A stretch of 5,428 nt of DNA. Origin: DASPXY01 sp038227745. GTDB lineage: Bacteria; Planctomycetota; Planctomycetia; Gemmatales; Gemmataceae. The position numbers and the translations under genes were made by a program. A model generated the notes under the pieces. The model saw nothing but the letters and a program-made list of their open reading frames with translations, ran no database searches and was not told the DNA's origin. Shown piece by piece: positions 1 to 4,958 of this stretch; within the stretch, counting starts at the first letter, position 1, and every line of letters starts with the position of its first letter. The stretch is from positions 1-5,428 of the forward strand of contig JBBRPS010000694.1 in assembly GCA_038227745.1 (NCBI GenBank), in the 5' to 3' direction.

Positions 1-453
1 CACGCTCCACAGCGGCTGGTTCGTGGCCGTCAGCAGCACGCCGGTGTAGGAGGCGACGAAGAAGCCGACGGCGCTGCCCAGGACCTCCAGCACGCGGCCG
101 ACCACGCCGCCCCCCAGCCAGCGCTCGATCCGCCCCTCGGGCCAGACGCTGCGCAGGAAGGAGATGAAGCTGAACAGGCCGAAGACAAAGAGTGACCAGG
201 CCCCGATCGACATGGGCGACCACCACTTGAACATGGCGGCGTGGAGCATCGTGGCCCAGCCGCCCCCTGGCCAGCCCTCGCTCAGGGCCCGATCGACGAC
301 CTCGGACTGCAGCAGCATGTGCCAGAAGCGTTCGGGCCGCTCCAGGTCCACGATGAGCAGGATGCCGCAGACGCAGACCAGGGGGAACGCGATCCGGTAA
401 CCGATGCGGGCGGGGCCGGCGAGCAACACCGCCAGTCCGGCGACGAGGCGCAT
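1..453 (-). CDS. NrfD/PsrC-family membrane anchor subunit, partial at the left edge and apparently short at the N-terminus
   Basis: NrfD-type proteins are multi-span membrane subunits that link molybdopterin or iron-sulphur oxidoreductases to the quinone pool. The 151 visible residues carry family hallmarks: DLERPERFWHMLL at about 36-48, FKWWSPMSIGAW at 75-86 and YTGVLLTATNQPLW at 136-149. Three hydrophobic segments lie near residues 16-37, 80-100 and 121-143. The stop lies beyond the window, so half or more of the protein is missing. The only start in this frame is the ATG at 453, because a stop sits at 496-498 and no ATG, GTG or TTG lies between. From that start the protein begins just before the 'GYxxAFP' segment that normally follows the first helix, so part of helix 1 and the periplasmic N-terminus seem absent. 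The gene may be a 5'-deleted pseudogene, a re-initiating product, or a short variant. The family call is firm; intactness is not. Confidence 0.85.
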   Translation of the reverse strand, partial: MRLVAGLAVLLAGPARIGYRIAFPLVCVCGILLIVDLERPERFWHMLLQSEVVDRALSEGWPGGGWATMLHAAMFKWWSPMSIGAWSLFVFGLFSFISFLRSVWPEGRIERWLGGGVVGRVLEVLGSAVGFFVASYTGVLLTATNQPLWSV

Positions 454-487
454 CAGGGGGTCGGGGAGCGCTGCATGGTCGTCTCCT
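453..487 (-). promoter_or_regulatory. Shine-Dalgarno and seven-codon mini-ORF overlapping the NrfD start
   Basis: On the minus strand a perfect AGGAG (487-483) lies 6 bases before an ATG at 476. That ATG opens an ORF of only seven codons (MQRSPTP) ending in TGA at 455-453. The stop shares one base with the NrfD ATG at 453 (TGATG), an arrangement typical of termination-reinitiation. Either the NrfD gene is translated by coupling to this mini-ORF, or the ribosome site belonged to a longer gene whose frame was broken by deletion or frameshift. The sequence alone cannot decide. Confidence 0.5.
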
Positions 488-583
488 GAGGAGGCTTATC
501 GCTGCCACGCACTTCTGCCATGATACGTACAGGCCGTGCCTCCGCAGAGTTCCTTCCCTCGCAGGTGCGGAGGAAAGGTTTGC

Positions 584-744
584 GGGTGTGGCAAAAGTTC
601 CTGGGGGAGGAACGGCGCCTCTGGTCCGGCGGCGTGGAAGGGGCTTGCCGTTTCGCGCGCTTCGCAGGGAAACGCGCGAAACGGCAAGCTCCTTCCACGC
701 CGCCGGGAGACCATCGAGAGCCCCCCGAAAAACTTGCCGCACCC
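584..744. repeat. Long imperfect inverted repeat, MITE-like or structured RNA
   Basis: The core arms 626-659 and 673-706 pair over 34 bp with 33 Watson-Crick pairs and one G-U, around a 13-base loop at 660-672. Outward, pairing weakens through 607-625 and 707-725. It resumes at the outer ends, where 584-594 pairs with 734-744 (GGGTG-GGCAA type, one G-U). Overall this is a palindromic unit of about 160 bp. The inner arms carry the motif GGCTTGCCG, and related CTTGCCG copies recur at 733-739 and 748-754, partly outside the hairpin. No transposase and no clear target-site duplication is visible. There is no T-run after the stem on either strand, so it is not a classical intrinsic terminator. Candidates are a non-autonomous mobile element, a REP-like repeat, or a structured 5' leader of the NrfD transcript. 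The palindrome is certain; its role is inferred. Confidence 0.8.
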
Positions 745-764
745 AGGCTTGCCGCTCATGACTT

Positions 765-780
765 GCCCCCTTGCGGGGGC
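765..780. repeat. Small GC hairpin
   Basis: GCCCCC at 765-770 pairs perfectly with GGGGGC at 775-780 across a four-base TTGC loop. It lies between the long inverted repeat and the plus-strand small frames. No T-tract follows on either strand, so terminator activity is doubtful. It may be an outlying part of the same structured element. Confidence 0.4.
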
Positions 781-800
781 GCTAATAGAGACGATAGAAT
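771..800 (+). promoter_or_regulatory. Weak candidate sigma-70-like promoter for the plus-strand small frames
   Basis: TAGAAT at 795-800 matches the -10 consensus at five of six positions. TTGCGG at 771-776 matches only the TTG of the -35, with an 18-base spacer. The stretch 782-804 is the most A/T-rich spot in this intergenic region. Transcription would begin near 807, ahead of the candidate starts of the first small frame. The -35 falls inside the small hairpin and the match is poor, so this is only a candidate. Confidence 0.2.
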
Positions 801-986
801 ATCGCACGGATCGCCCGGCCCGACGGCAGTTGGCGGCACAGCGAGCCGACGTTCGTGTGCGGCGAGTGGAGCGGGTGGGTGGTCGCCCGGCGCGCAGCGG
901 GCGGGGCGGTCGAGGAGCTGGAAATCGCCTCCGGTGAGGAGGCGGCGCGCCGATGGGTGGATGTTCAACTCGCGCGGCAAGCGTAG
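798..986 (+). CDS. Coding-like small frame of unknown function, start unresolved
   Basis: This frame opens after a TAG at 795 and closes with TAG at 984-986, giving 62 codons. Third positions are strongly G/C and the composition is protein-like, for example PTFVCGEWSGWVVARR followed by an acidic EELEIASGEEAARRW segment. That is unlike the arginine-rich shadow frames around it. I recognise no family. No ATG occurs in frame. Possible starts are GTG at 855, without a clear ribosome site, or GTG at 879, which has GGAG at 868-871 seven bases upstream and would give only 35 residues. Because coding character begins well before 879, the gene may instead be the 3' remnant of a longer gene cut at the inverted-repeat side. 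The next small CDS follows after 33 bases in the same frame. Confidence 0.4.
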   Translation, partial: NIARIARPDGSWRHSEPTFVCGEWSGWVVARRAAGGAVEELEIASGEEAARRWVDVQLARQA

Positions 987-1019
987 GCCGCGCCTGGCCC
1001 GGCGGAATCCGAGGTAGTC

Positions 1020-1178
1020 ATGAAGCGACTCAAGGGCATTGGAGTCGGGCGACTGCGCGACGAAGGCGGTCGGTTCGAGTGCGACGAGATCGTCCTGGAA
1101 CTGGACCAGGGGCCGCGGGCCGAGGAAGGGCGCTGCGTGAGCTACGGCACCCGCCTGGGCCTGACGCCGGCCTCCTGA
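1020..1178 (+). CDS. Small hypothetical protein, 52 aa
   Basis: The ATG at 1020 has GAGG at 1011-1014 five bases upstream, a good ribosome site. The 52-residue product starts MKRLKGIGVGRLRDEGG, continues with an acidic ECDEIVLELD segment and ends YGTRLGLTPAS. It has no signal peptide, membrane span or recognised motif. More than four fifths of third positions are G or C, which supports real coding. It follows the preceding small frame by 33 bases and may share its transcript. Its last 37 bases overlap the 3' end of the convergent desaturase gene, so each gene's terminal codons are constrained by the other. The function is unknown. A chance ORF is possible at this length, but the ribosome site and codon bias argue against it. 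Confidence 0.5.
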   Translation: MKRLKGIGVGRLRDEGGRFECDEIVLELDQGPRAEEGRCVSYGTRLGLTPAS

Positions 1179-1963
1179 AAGAAGGGGTAGAGGCGCCGCG
1201 CCAGCTCATGCAGGTGATGGCTGGGGACTGCCGGGTACAGGTGGTGCTCCAGGTGGTACGTCAATTCCAGGAACAGCGCCGGGATCAGCCGGCCACGCAG
1301 GGAACTGGTCTGTGTCAGCGGGGTGTCGCCGTAGCCGTGGTGCGGCAGGTGGACCGTCAGAAGCGGATAGGACCAGGAGCCGACCAAGGCCAGCGCGGCG
1401 TAGAGAAGCACCGCCGTTGTCCATGGCCAGAGCAGGGCGCCGGCGATGAGTACGGCGAAAGCCCAGCCAGCCTCGGCCAGCAGCCAGCGGCGCTGGGCGG
1501 GCTGGCCGCGGGCGCGGCGGTAGGCCCAGCACCACAGCCGGGACAGGAACGCCGGACCGTCCAGCACCGCCCGCCAGAAACTCATCCGGGCCGGGTCGCC
1601 CTCGGGGTCGTCCGGCCCTGGGAAGCGGCGGTGGTGCTGCAGATGACTCAGGCGGTAGGCGTGCCCACTCTCCAGCAGCACGGCCCCGAAGACGAACAGC
1701 GCCCACTCGGTCTGGCGCGGGCCGAGCCCCAGCGACCCGTGGACCACATCGTGCGTCACCGTCACGATCGCCACGAAAATCAGGAAGACCAGCAGGGGAG
1801 TCAGCCACCACCAGCCGAGGTACGCCGCCAGCGCGTAGGCGGCGAGGCCTGCGAACGGCCGCGCGCAACCCAGCCAGCGCTGCCGGCGGGTCGTGCCGAG
1901 CAGATCCCGGCCCAGGTCCTCCAGGCGGGGGATGACGAGGGCGGCTCCGGGCGGCTGGCTCAT
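1142..1963 (-). CDS. Membrane fatty-acid/carotenoid desaturase-hydroxylase superfamily protein
   Basis: This 273-residue integral membrane di-iron enzyme carries the histidine boxes of the fatty-acid desaturase/CrtR-CrtW superfamily. They are HDVVH at 71-75, HLQHH at 107-111, HLPHH at 205-209 and HLEHH at 237-241, followed by YPAVPSHHL to 251. The DPEG at 119-122 after box two is usual in this group. Hydrophobic stretches lie near 35-68, 85-98, 165-182 and 185-203. Such enzymes use O2 to desaturate or hydroxylate acyl chains or carotenoid rings. The ATG at 1963 is chosen because AGGAGG lies just upstream and it forms an ATGA overlap with the preceding FAD gene stop. An upstream in-frame extension to 2272 merely reads the FAD gene out of frame. 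Coupling to a CrtD-like gene favours a carotenoid substrate, but a lipid desaturase cannot be excluded. The size suits the bacterial hydroxylase/ketolase group better than the longer acyl-lipid desaturases. Confidence 0.85.
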   Translation of the reverse strand: MSQPPGAALVIPRLEDLGRDLLGTTRRQRWLGCARPFAGLAAYALAAYLGWWWLTPLLVFLIFVAIVTVTHDVVHGSLGLGPRQTEWALFVFGAVLLESGHAYRLSHLQHHRRFPGPDDPEGDPARMSFWRAVLDGPAFLSRLWCWAYRRARGQPAQRRWLLAEAGWAFAVLIAGALLWPWTTAVLLYAALALVGSWSYPLLTVHLPHHGYGDTPLTQTSSLRGRLIPALFLELTYHLEHHLYPAVPSHHLHELARRLYPFFQEAGVRPRRVP

Positions 1964-3525
1964 GATCTTCCTCCTTGCGATGCCAGCGCGGAGAGAGGCC
2001 GCGGTGGCGGCTCGTCCGCCGGCGCCCGCGAGCGGCGCCACCGCGGCGCCGCGGCCAGGACGGCCTCCGCGACCAGGCGGCTGCCCAGCACGCAGGCCAC
2101 CGTGCCCAGGCCCGGCCAGGTCGTGTCGCCCGCGAGCCAGAAGCCCGCAACGCCAACGTCGTGCGGCACGGCCCGCTGGTTGGCGTTCGCCAGCGACTGC
2201 CGGACGCCCCCGACCGCTCCACGCGGCCGGCGCGTGAAGCGCTCGTAGGTCCGCGGCGTGGCCACCTCGCACACGACCGCCCTCCGGCCCAGCTCCGGGT
2301 AGACCCGTCGTGCGAGACGGAGGAGCCGGCGGCCCACCTCCGCCTTCCGCCCCCCATACTCCTCGGGATCCAGCCTCTCCCAGTCCGCCAACTCGCAGTG
2401 CGTCGAGATCATCACGGCGCGGTGGCCGGGCGGCGCGCTCTCCGTGTCGCTCGCTGCCGAGACGGAGACGAACATGTTGTTGCCGTCGCCCAGTGCGGCG
2501 GCGTAGTCCTGGAGCAACTGGTGGTGCGTGAATGCCTCGCCGGCCACCTCGGCCTCGGGGACGCCGAGGAAGACGACCACGGCGCCGCCCTGCGCGGCGG
2601 CGTCGCGCCGGAGGTAGTGTACCAGCGCCTCACCCACCTCGGGCGGAGCCAACTGGGCCGTGAGCGCGACCGGCAAGGCGCTGACGACCTGCCGGGCGAG
2701 GAAGTCGCCCCGCCGGGTGCAGACGCGGAAGCCACTCTCACCGGCCGGGCGGCGTTCCACGCGGCGGACGGCGCAGCCGACACGCAGGCAGCCGCCGAGG
2801 GTGCGGTAGTGGTTGGCGAAGCGGCGCCAGAAGCCGTACATGCCGCCGTGGACCCGGGTCAGCCCGGCCCCGCGGATGGTGACCCCCAGCGCCCCGTTGA
2901 TCAGCGGGGCGTCGTCGATCCGGGCGTGGACGGTGTCCTCCAGGAGCATCGAGAGCAGGCCCACCAGCGGCCCGTCCTGCCGCAACCCGTACCGGCGCAG
3001 GGCGTCGCCCACGGTCCAGCGCACGTAGCGAGCCAGGGGCAGGTTGCCCAGCCCGAGGCAGCGCACGGCCCGCACGAGGTCGGCAACGCCGCGGACCGGC
3101 AGCTTGACCCCCGCGCGGCTCGCCCGCCAGAAAGCCGCCGCCAGTTGGTCCAGCAGCCGCCAGAAGCGATGGTGAGCGGGCGTGTCGCCGAGCGCCCGCA
3201 GTCGTTCGGCGGCCCACGCGGACGGGTCGCGGAAGAGCGTCACGCGCCGGTCGGGCAGCCAGGCGACGTAGCCGGGGAGCGCTTCGCCTTCGGGCGGAGG
3301 CATGCCGATGGCGGTCAGCAACTCTGCGCCGACGCCGCCCGGCTCGAAGTCCACCAGGGTGGTGGCGCCGACATCGAAGGCAAAACCGCGGCGGCGGAAG
3401 AAGCCGGCACAGCCGCCGGGCTGACCGTGGGCCTCGAAGACGACCGTGGAGAGGCCGCGGGCCTGGAGCCGCGCCGCCGTCGCCATCCCCGCGATCCCGG
3501 CGCCGATGACGGCCACGTCGTACAT
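1960..3525 (-). CDS. CrtD-like FAD-dependent carotenoid desaturase/oxidoreductase
   Basis: The 521-residue protein begins with a dinucleotide-binding fold, VAVIGAGIAGM at 4-14. It continues with E31 at the end of beta-2, PGGCAGFFRRRGFAFDVGA at 36-54 and a C-terminal FAD-contacting segment GDTTWPGLGTVA at 466-477. This layout is that of the CrtI/CrtD/carotenoid isomerase/retinol saturase superfamily. The stretch running through 'DFEPGG' (59-64) resembles the C-3',4'-desaturase CrtD group as I recall it. That is recognition from memory and no alignment was run. The likely role is FAD-dependent desaturation or isomerisation of a carotenoid at the membrane. The ATG at 3525 is chosen because the Rossmann strand starts at residue 3 and a GGGGGCAGG sequence precedes it; an ATG at 3591 would add 22 non-homologous-looking residues. 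The last 25 or so residues are an Arg/Pro-rich tail over a strong hairpin. Its stop overlaps the desaturase start by four bases, so the two are co-translated. Confidence 0.85.
   Translation of the reverse strand: MYDVAVIGAGIAGMATAARLQARGLSTVVFEAHGQPGGCAGFFRRRGFAFDVGATTLVDFEPGGVGAELLTAIGMPPPEGEALPGYVAWLPDRRVTLFRDPSAWAAERLRALGDTPAHHRFWRLLDQLAAAFWRASRAGVKLPVRGVADLVRAVRCLGLGNLPLARYVRWTVGDALRRYGLRQDGPLVGLLSMLLEDTVHARIDDAPLINGALGVTIRGAGLTRVHGGMYGFWRRFANHYRTLGGCLRVGCAVRRVERRPAGESGFRVCTRRGDFLARQVVSALPVALTAQLAPPEVGEALVHYLRRDAAAQGGAVVVFLGVPEAEVAGEAFTHHQLLQDYAAALGDGNNMFVSVSAASDTESAPPGHRAVMISTHCELADWERLDPEEYGGRKAEVGRRLLRLARRVYPELGRRAVVCEVATPRTYERFTRRPRGAVGGVRQSLANANQRAVPHDVGVAGFWLAGDTTWPGLGTVACVLGSRLVAEAVLAAAPRWRRSRAPADEPPPRPLSALASQGGRS
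1998..2047 (-). repeat. Strong hairpin in the FAD gene tail, just upstream of the desaturase start
   Basis: GCCGCGGTGGCG at 1998-2009 pairs perfectly with 2036-2047. Inside it, GCTCG at 2010-2014 pairs with CGAGC at 2029-2033, leaving a two-base bulge at 2034-2035 and a 14-base loop. In the minus-strand mRNA the 17-bp stem ends 34 bases before the desaturase ATG. It encodes the low-complexity Arg/Pro-rich tail of the FAD enzyme. It could influence mRNA stability or expression ratio between the two genes, or may simply reflect high GC. Confidence 0.5.
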
Positions 3526-3603
3526 GTCCTGCCCCCGTACACGGGTGGGGATCGGCCCCCTCGCCTCTCGTGTGGAACCGCGGCAACCCATCGGGCATAA
3601 CCG

Positions 3604-3621
3604 GAAGACTGGGAAATCTTC
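3604..3621. promoter_or_regulatory. Candidate operator, spaced palindrome
   Basis: GAAGA at 3604-3608 and TCTTC at 3617-3621 form five-base inverted arms with eight bases between, in the A/T-richer part of the gap and 79 bases upstream of the FAD gene start. The size suits a dimeric regulator site, but the arms are short and chance occurrence is plausible. Confidence 0.2.
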
Positions 3622-3669
3622 AGAGGCACTAACAAAAAGGCGAGCGGCGCGGCGGTGGGGTAGGTTGAA

Positions 3670-3705
3670 TGCCTGTCCCGCGTCCGGGTGCTTCTCGGGC
3701 AGGCA
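3670..3705 (-). terminator. Hairpin after fdhE, possible weak terminator or stabiliser
   Basis: TGCCTG at 3670-3675 pairs with CAGGCA at 3700-3705 and CCCG at 3677-3680 with CGGG at 3696-3699. T3676 is bulged and the loop is 15 bases. In mRNA sense it begins seven bases after the fdhE stop, where a terminator would be expected. No T-run follows directly; the nearest T5 is over 30 bases further on. It is therefore not a canonical intrinsic terminator and may instead protect the 3' end. Confidence 0.3.
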
Positions 3706-3711
3706 GTCCCT

Positions 3712-4596
3712 TCACGGCACGAAAAAGCCGCGGTCGGCCGCGATGAGGTCCAGGTGCAGGGTCGCCAGGTCCGTGACCAGCAGAAGCGGCGACGACAGCG
3801 CCGAAAGGGTGGAGGCGATTTTGAGATACCCGCAGCAGCCGTCGCAGGTCGCCGCCCGGTAGCGGCCCTGCTCCTCCTCGGCGTGGAAGAACCCAAGCAG
3901 GTGGTGGTCGTTCGTACCGCAAAACGGACAGCGGAGGCGCGGGAACTCCCAGGCCGTCGCGCACAGGCCGCAGCGGAGGACGCGCCCCTGTTCCAGGCCG
4001 CGGGACTCGCCCAGCAGCGGCCAGGTGCCGCACGTCGGGCAGTTGCCGTGCTTCCACGCCGACTCCGATCGCCAGCCGTCCAGCGCGGCGCCGACCCGGG
4101 CCAGCACGGGGAAGGCGGTCAGGCGGAGGACTGTCGTGGCCAGCACGGGGTCGAGCCCCAGCGCGTCGGCCCGCGCGCCCACTTCTTCCGGCCGGCCCGC
4201 GAGCACGTCGCCGAGCAGGGTGACCGGGTCGAGCCTGCCCTTGCGGACCGCTGCGGCCAGCGCCGCCGCCGGTTCGCCGCCCGCCTGGCCCTCGACCGTC
4301 CGGCACACCGCCCGCCAGCGCTTGCGGAAACGGTCAGGGTCCGGAGTCAGCGTCTCCCCGCGCAGCAGCGGCAGCCCCCCGGCCAGCTTCGCCCGCGCCG
4401 ACTCCTCCGTCAGGGAGACCTGTACCTCCTCGGCCGGCTCCGCGAACAGCGCCGCCAGGACGTCACGCAGGACGGCGGCCGAGGCCGCGAGGGCCGGCCG
4501 TGTACCGGCCAGGCGGTCGAGTTCGCCGAGCGCCTCGACCAGTTCGGGCGCGGGGGCTTGTCCGCCGAAGAGGCGGCGCAGGAAACGGTTACCCAC
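3712..4596 (-). CDS. fdhE: Formate dehydrogenase accessory (maturation) protein FdhE
   Basis: FdhE is a cytoplasmic iron-binding chaperone needed for assembly of active respiratory formate dehydrogenases. The 294-residue product matches the family length (about 300). It has the characteristic C-terminal rubredoxin-like pairs of CxxC motifs: CPTC at 186-189, CGLC at 209-212, CPFC at 223-226 and CDGC at 251-254. The N-terminal half is a helical, alanine- and leucine-rich domain. The end, DLIAADRGFF near 283-292, is also typical. The start is a GTG at 4596, preceded by GGAAGG within a G-rich run, and the product begins GNRFLRRLF. The upstream neighbour runs into it through a G9 tract, and the membrane protein further upstream fits a formate dehydrogenase operon. 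The catalytic and iron-sulphur subunits would lie to the right of the window. No other family competes for this pattern. Confidence 0.92.
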   Translation of the reverse strand: MGNRFLRRLFGGQAPAPELVEALGELDRLAGTRPALAASAAVLRDVLAALFAEPAEEVQVSLTEESARAKLAGGLPLLRGETLTPDPDRFRKRWRAVCRTVEGQAGGEPAAALAAAVRKGRLDPVTLLGDVLAGRPEEVGARADALGLDPVLATTVLRLTAFPVLARVGAALDGWRSESAWKHGNCPTCGTWPLLGESRGLEQGRVLRCGLCATAWEFPRLRCPFCGTNDHHLLGFFHAEEEQGRYRAATCDGCCGYLKIASTLSALSSPLLLVTDLATLHLDLIAADRGFFVP

Positions 4597-4958
4597 GGCC
4601 TTCCCCCCCCCGCGCCGGCCCCGTGCCGTTCAGCCGTCGCCTGTGCGAGCAGGTGTGCGACCCACTCGGGGGAGACGCAGGCCATGCGCCACTCGTCGCG
4701 GACATGGATCGCCACGGCGCGGGCTGGCCCGGACGACTCGCCGGCTTCCGCGGTGATGCGGAGGAGGGCCGCTTCCAACTCGTCCGGCTCGGGGTCGAGG
4801 GCCGCGAGTTGTTCCATAATGTGGCGCATCAGGGCCAGCCCGGCCAGGTCGGCCTGCTGATCGCGGGCGCGCTGCCGCGGGCGCAGGTCGGGCGAGGCGA
4901 GGAGGAGCAGGGCCAGGTCACGCGGTCGCAGCGGTTCGCGCGGGAGGTCGGCGTTCAT
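4410..4958 (-). CDS. Unrecognised protein between membrane anchor and fdhE; 3' end distorted at a G9 tract
   Basis: The ATG at 4958 overlaps the preceding membrane-protein stop as ATGA, so translation is coupled. About the first 119 residues look real. They are a helical, leucine- and acid-rich protein (LRPRDLALLLL near 10-20, LDPEPDELEAALL at 54-66) with a conserved-looking segment AVAIHVRDEWRMACVSPEWV at 81-100. I recognise no family, and there is no signal peptide or membrane span. At the G9 tract (4611-4603) the frame continues 187 bases into fdhE as an Arg/Ser/Pro-rich tail that is plainly fdhE read out of frame. As written the product is 182 aa. With eight G it would be 122 aa, ending in a TAA at 4591-4589 next to the fdhE GTG; with ten G it would fuse in frame to FdhE. 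The context suggests a role in formate dehydrogenase assembly or regulation, which is inference. Confidence 0.65.
   Translation of the reverse strand: MNADLPREPLRPRDLALLLLASPDLRPRQRARDQQADLAGLALMRHIMEQLAALDPEPDELEAALLRITAEAGESSGPARAVAIHVRDEWRMACVSPEWVAHLLAQATAERHGAGAGGGRPWVTVSCAASSADKPPRPNWSRRSANSTAWPVHGRPSRPRPPSCVTSWRRCSRSRPRRYRSP
4603..4611 (-). repeat. Homopolymeric G9 tract (C9 on plus) at the gene junction
   Basis: Nine G in a row on the coding strand end eight bases before the fdhE GTG codon. The tract contributes to the fdhE ribosome site (G-run followed by GGAAGG) and also decides the reading frame in which the upstream gene ends. Such tracts are prone to replication slippage, RNA polymerase slippage and sequencing error. 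Confidence 0.8.

Larger units (their letters stand above)
477..797. other. 321-base intergenic region without a convincing gene
   Basis: No frame on either strand here combines a plausible start, GC-rich third positions and protein-like composition. The short open frames are arginine-, proline- and serine-rich and arise partly from the inverted repeat at 584-744. The region separates the minus-strand NrfD gene from the plus-strand small frames. It contains the inverted repeat, a small hairpin at 765-780 and a weak promoter-like pair at 771-800. Confidence 0.6.
3526..3711 (-). promoter_or_regulatory. Intergenic region between fdhE and the carotenoid-type operon, probable promoter region
   Basis: This 186-base gap is the only sizeable break between the minus-strand genes right of 1142. 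It contains the locally A/T-richest bases of that half (about 3592-3640), including a T5 run on the minus strand (3633-3637). It also holds the spaced palindrome GAAGA-N8-TCTTC at 3604-3621 and an ATG at 3591 that I did not take as the start. Close to the FAD gene start, CCCGT and ACGGG pair across two bases (3534-3545) and touch the G-rich ribosome site, so the site could be partly occluded. No convincing -35/-10 pair was found. The region may drive the two-gene operon independently of the formate dehydrogenase genes, but read-through is also possible. Confidence 0.35.

Noticed and set aside
626..706. Rho-independent terminator
   Set aside because: No T-run follows the stem on either strand, and the stem is much longer than a normal terminator.
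496..807. Minus-strand open frame of 103 codons upstream of the NrfD gene
   Set aside because: It has no hydrophobic helix that could supply the missing NrfD N-terminus and it crosses the palindrome. I treat it as chance.
926..944. Seven-bp hairpin around GGTGA
   Set aside because: It lies inside a coding-like frame and is short. It is expected by chance in such GC-rich DNA.
520..1017. Plus-strand open frame of 165 codons over the inverted repeat
   Set aside because: Much of it encodes the two arms of the palindrome, and the composition is not protein-like.
953..2248. Plus-strand open frame of 431 codons opposite the desaturase
   Set aside because: The composition is shadow-like (Gln, Arg, Pro), and the minus strand carries clear histidine boxes.
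1964..2272. N-terminal extension of the desaturase to 2272
   Set aside because: The extra 103 residues are the FAD gene in another frame. The AGGAGG site and ATGA overlap fix the start at 1963.
1975..3600. Long plus-strand open frame (541 codons) antisense to the FAD gene
   Set aside because: It is rich in Arg, Gly, Ala and Gln with no family motif. It mirrors the minus-strand CrtD-like gene, whose motifs are unambiguous; long antisense frames are expected at this GC.
3688..4860. Plus-strand open frame of 390 codons opposite fdhE
   Set aside because: FdhE on the minus strand has four CxxC motifs and the correct length. The plus-strand frame is a low-complexity shadow.
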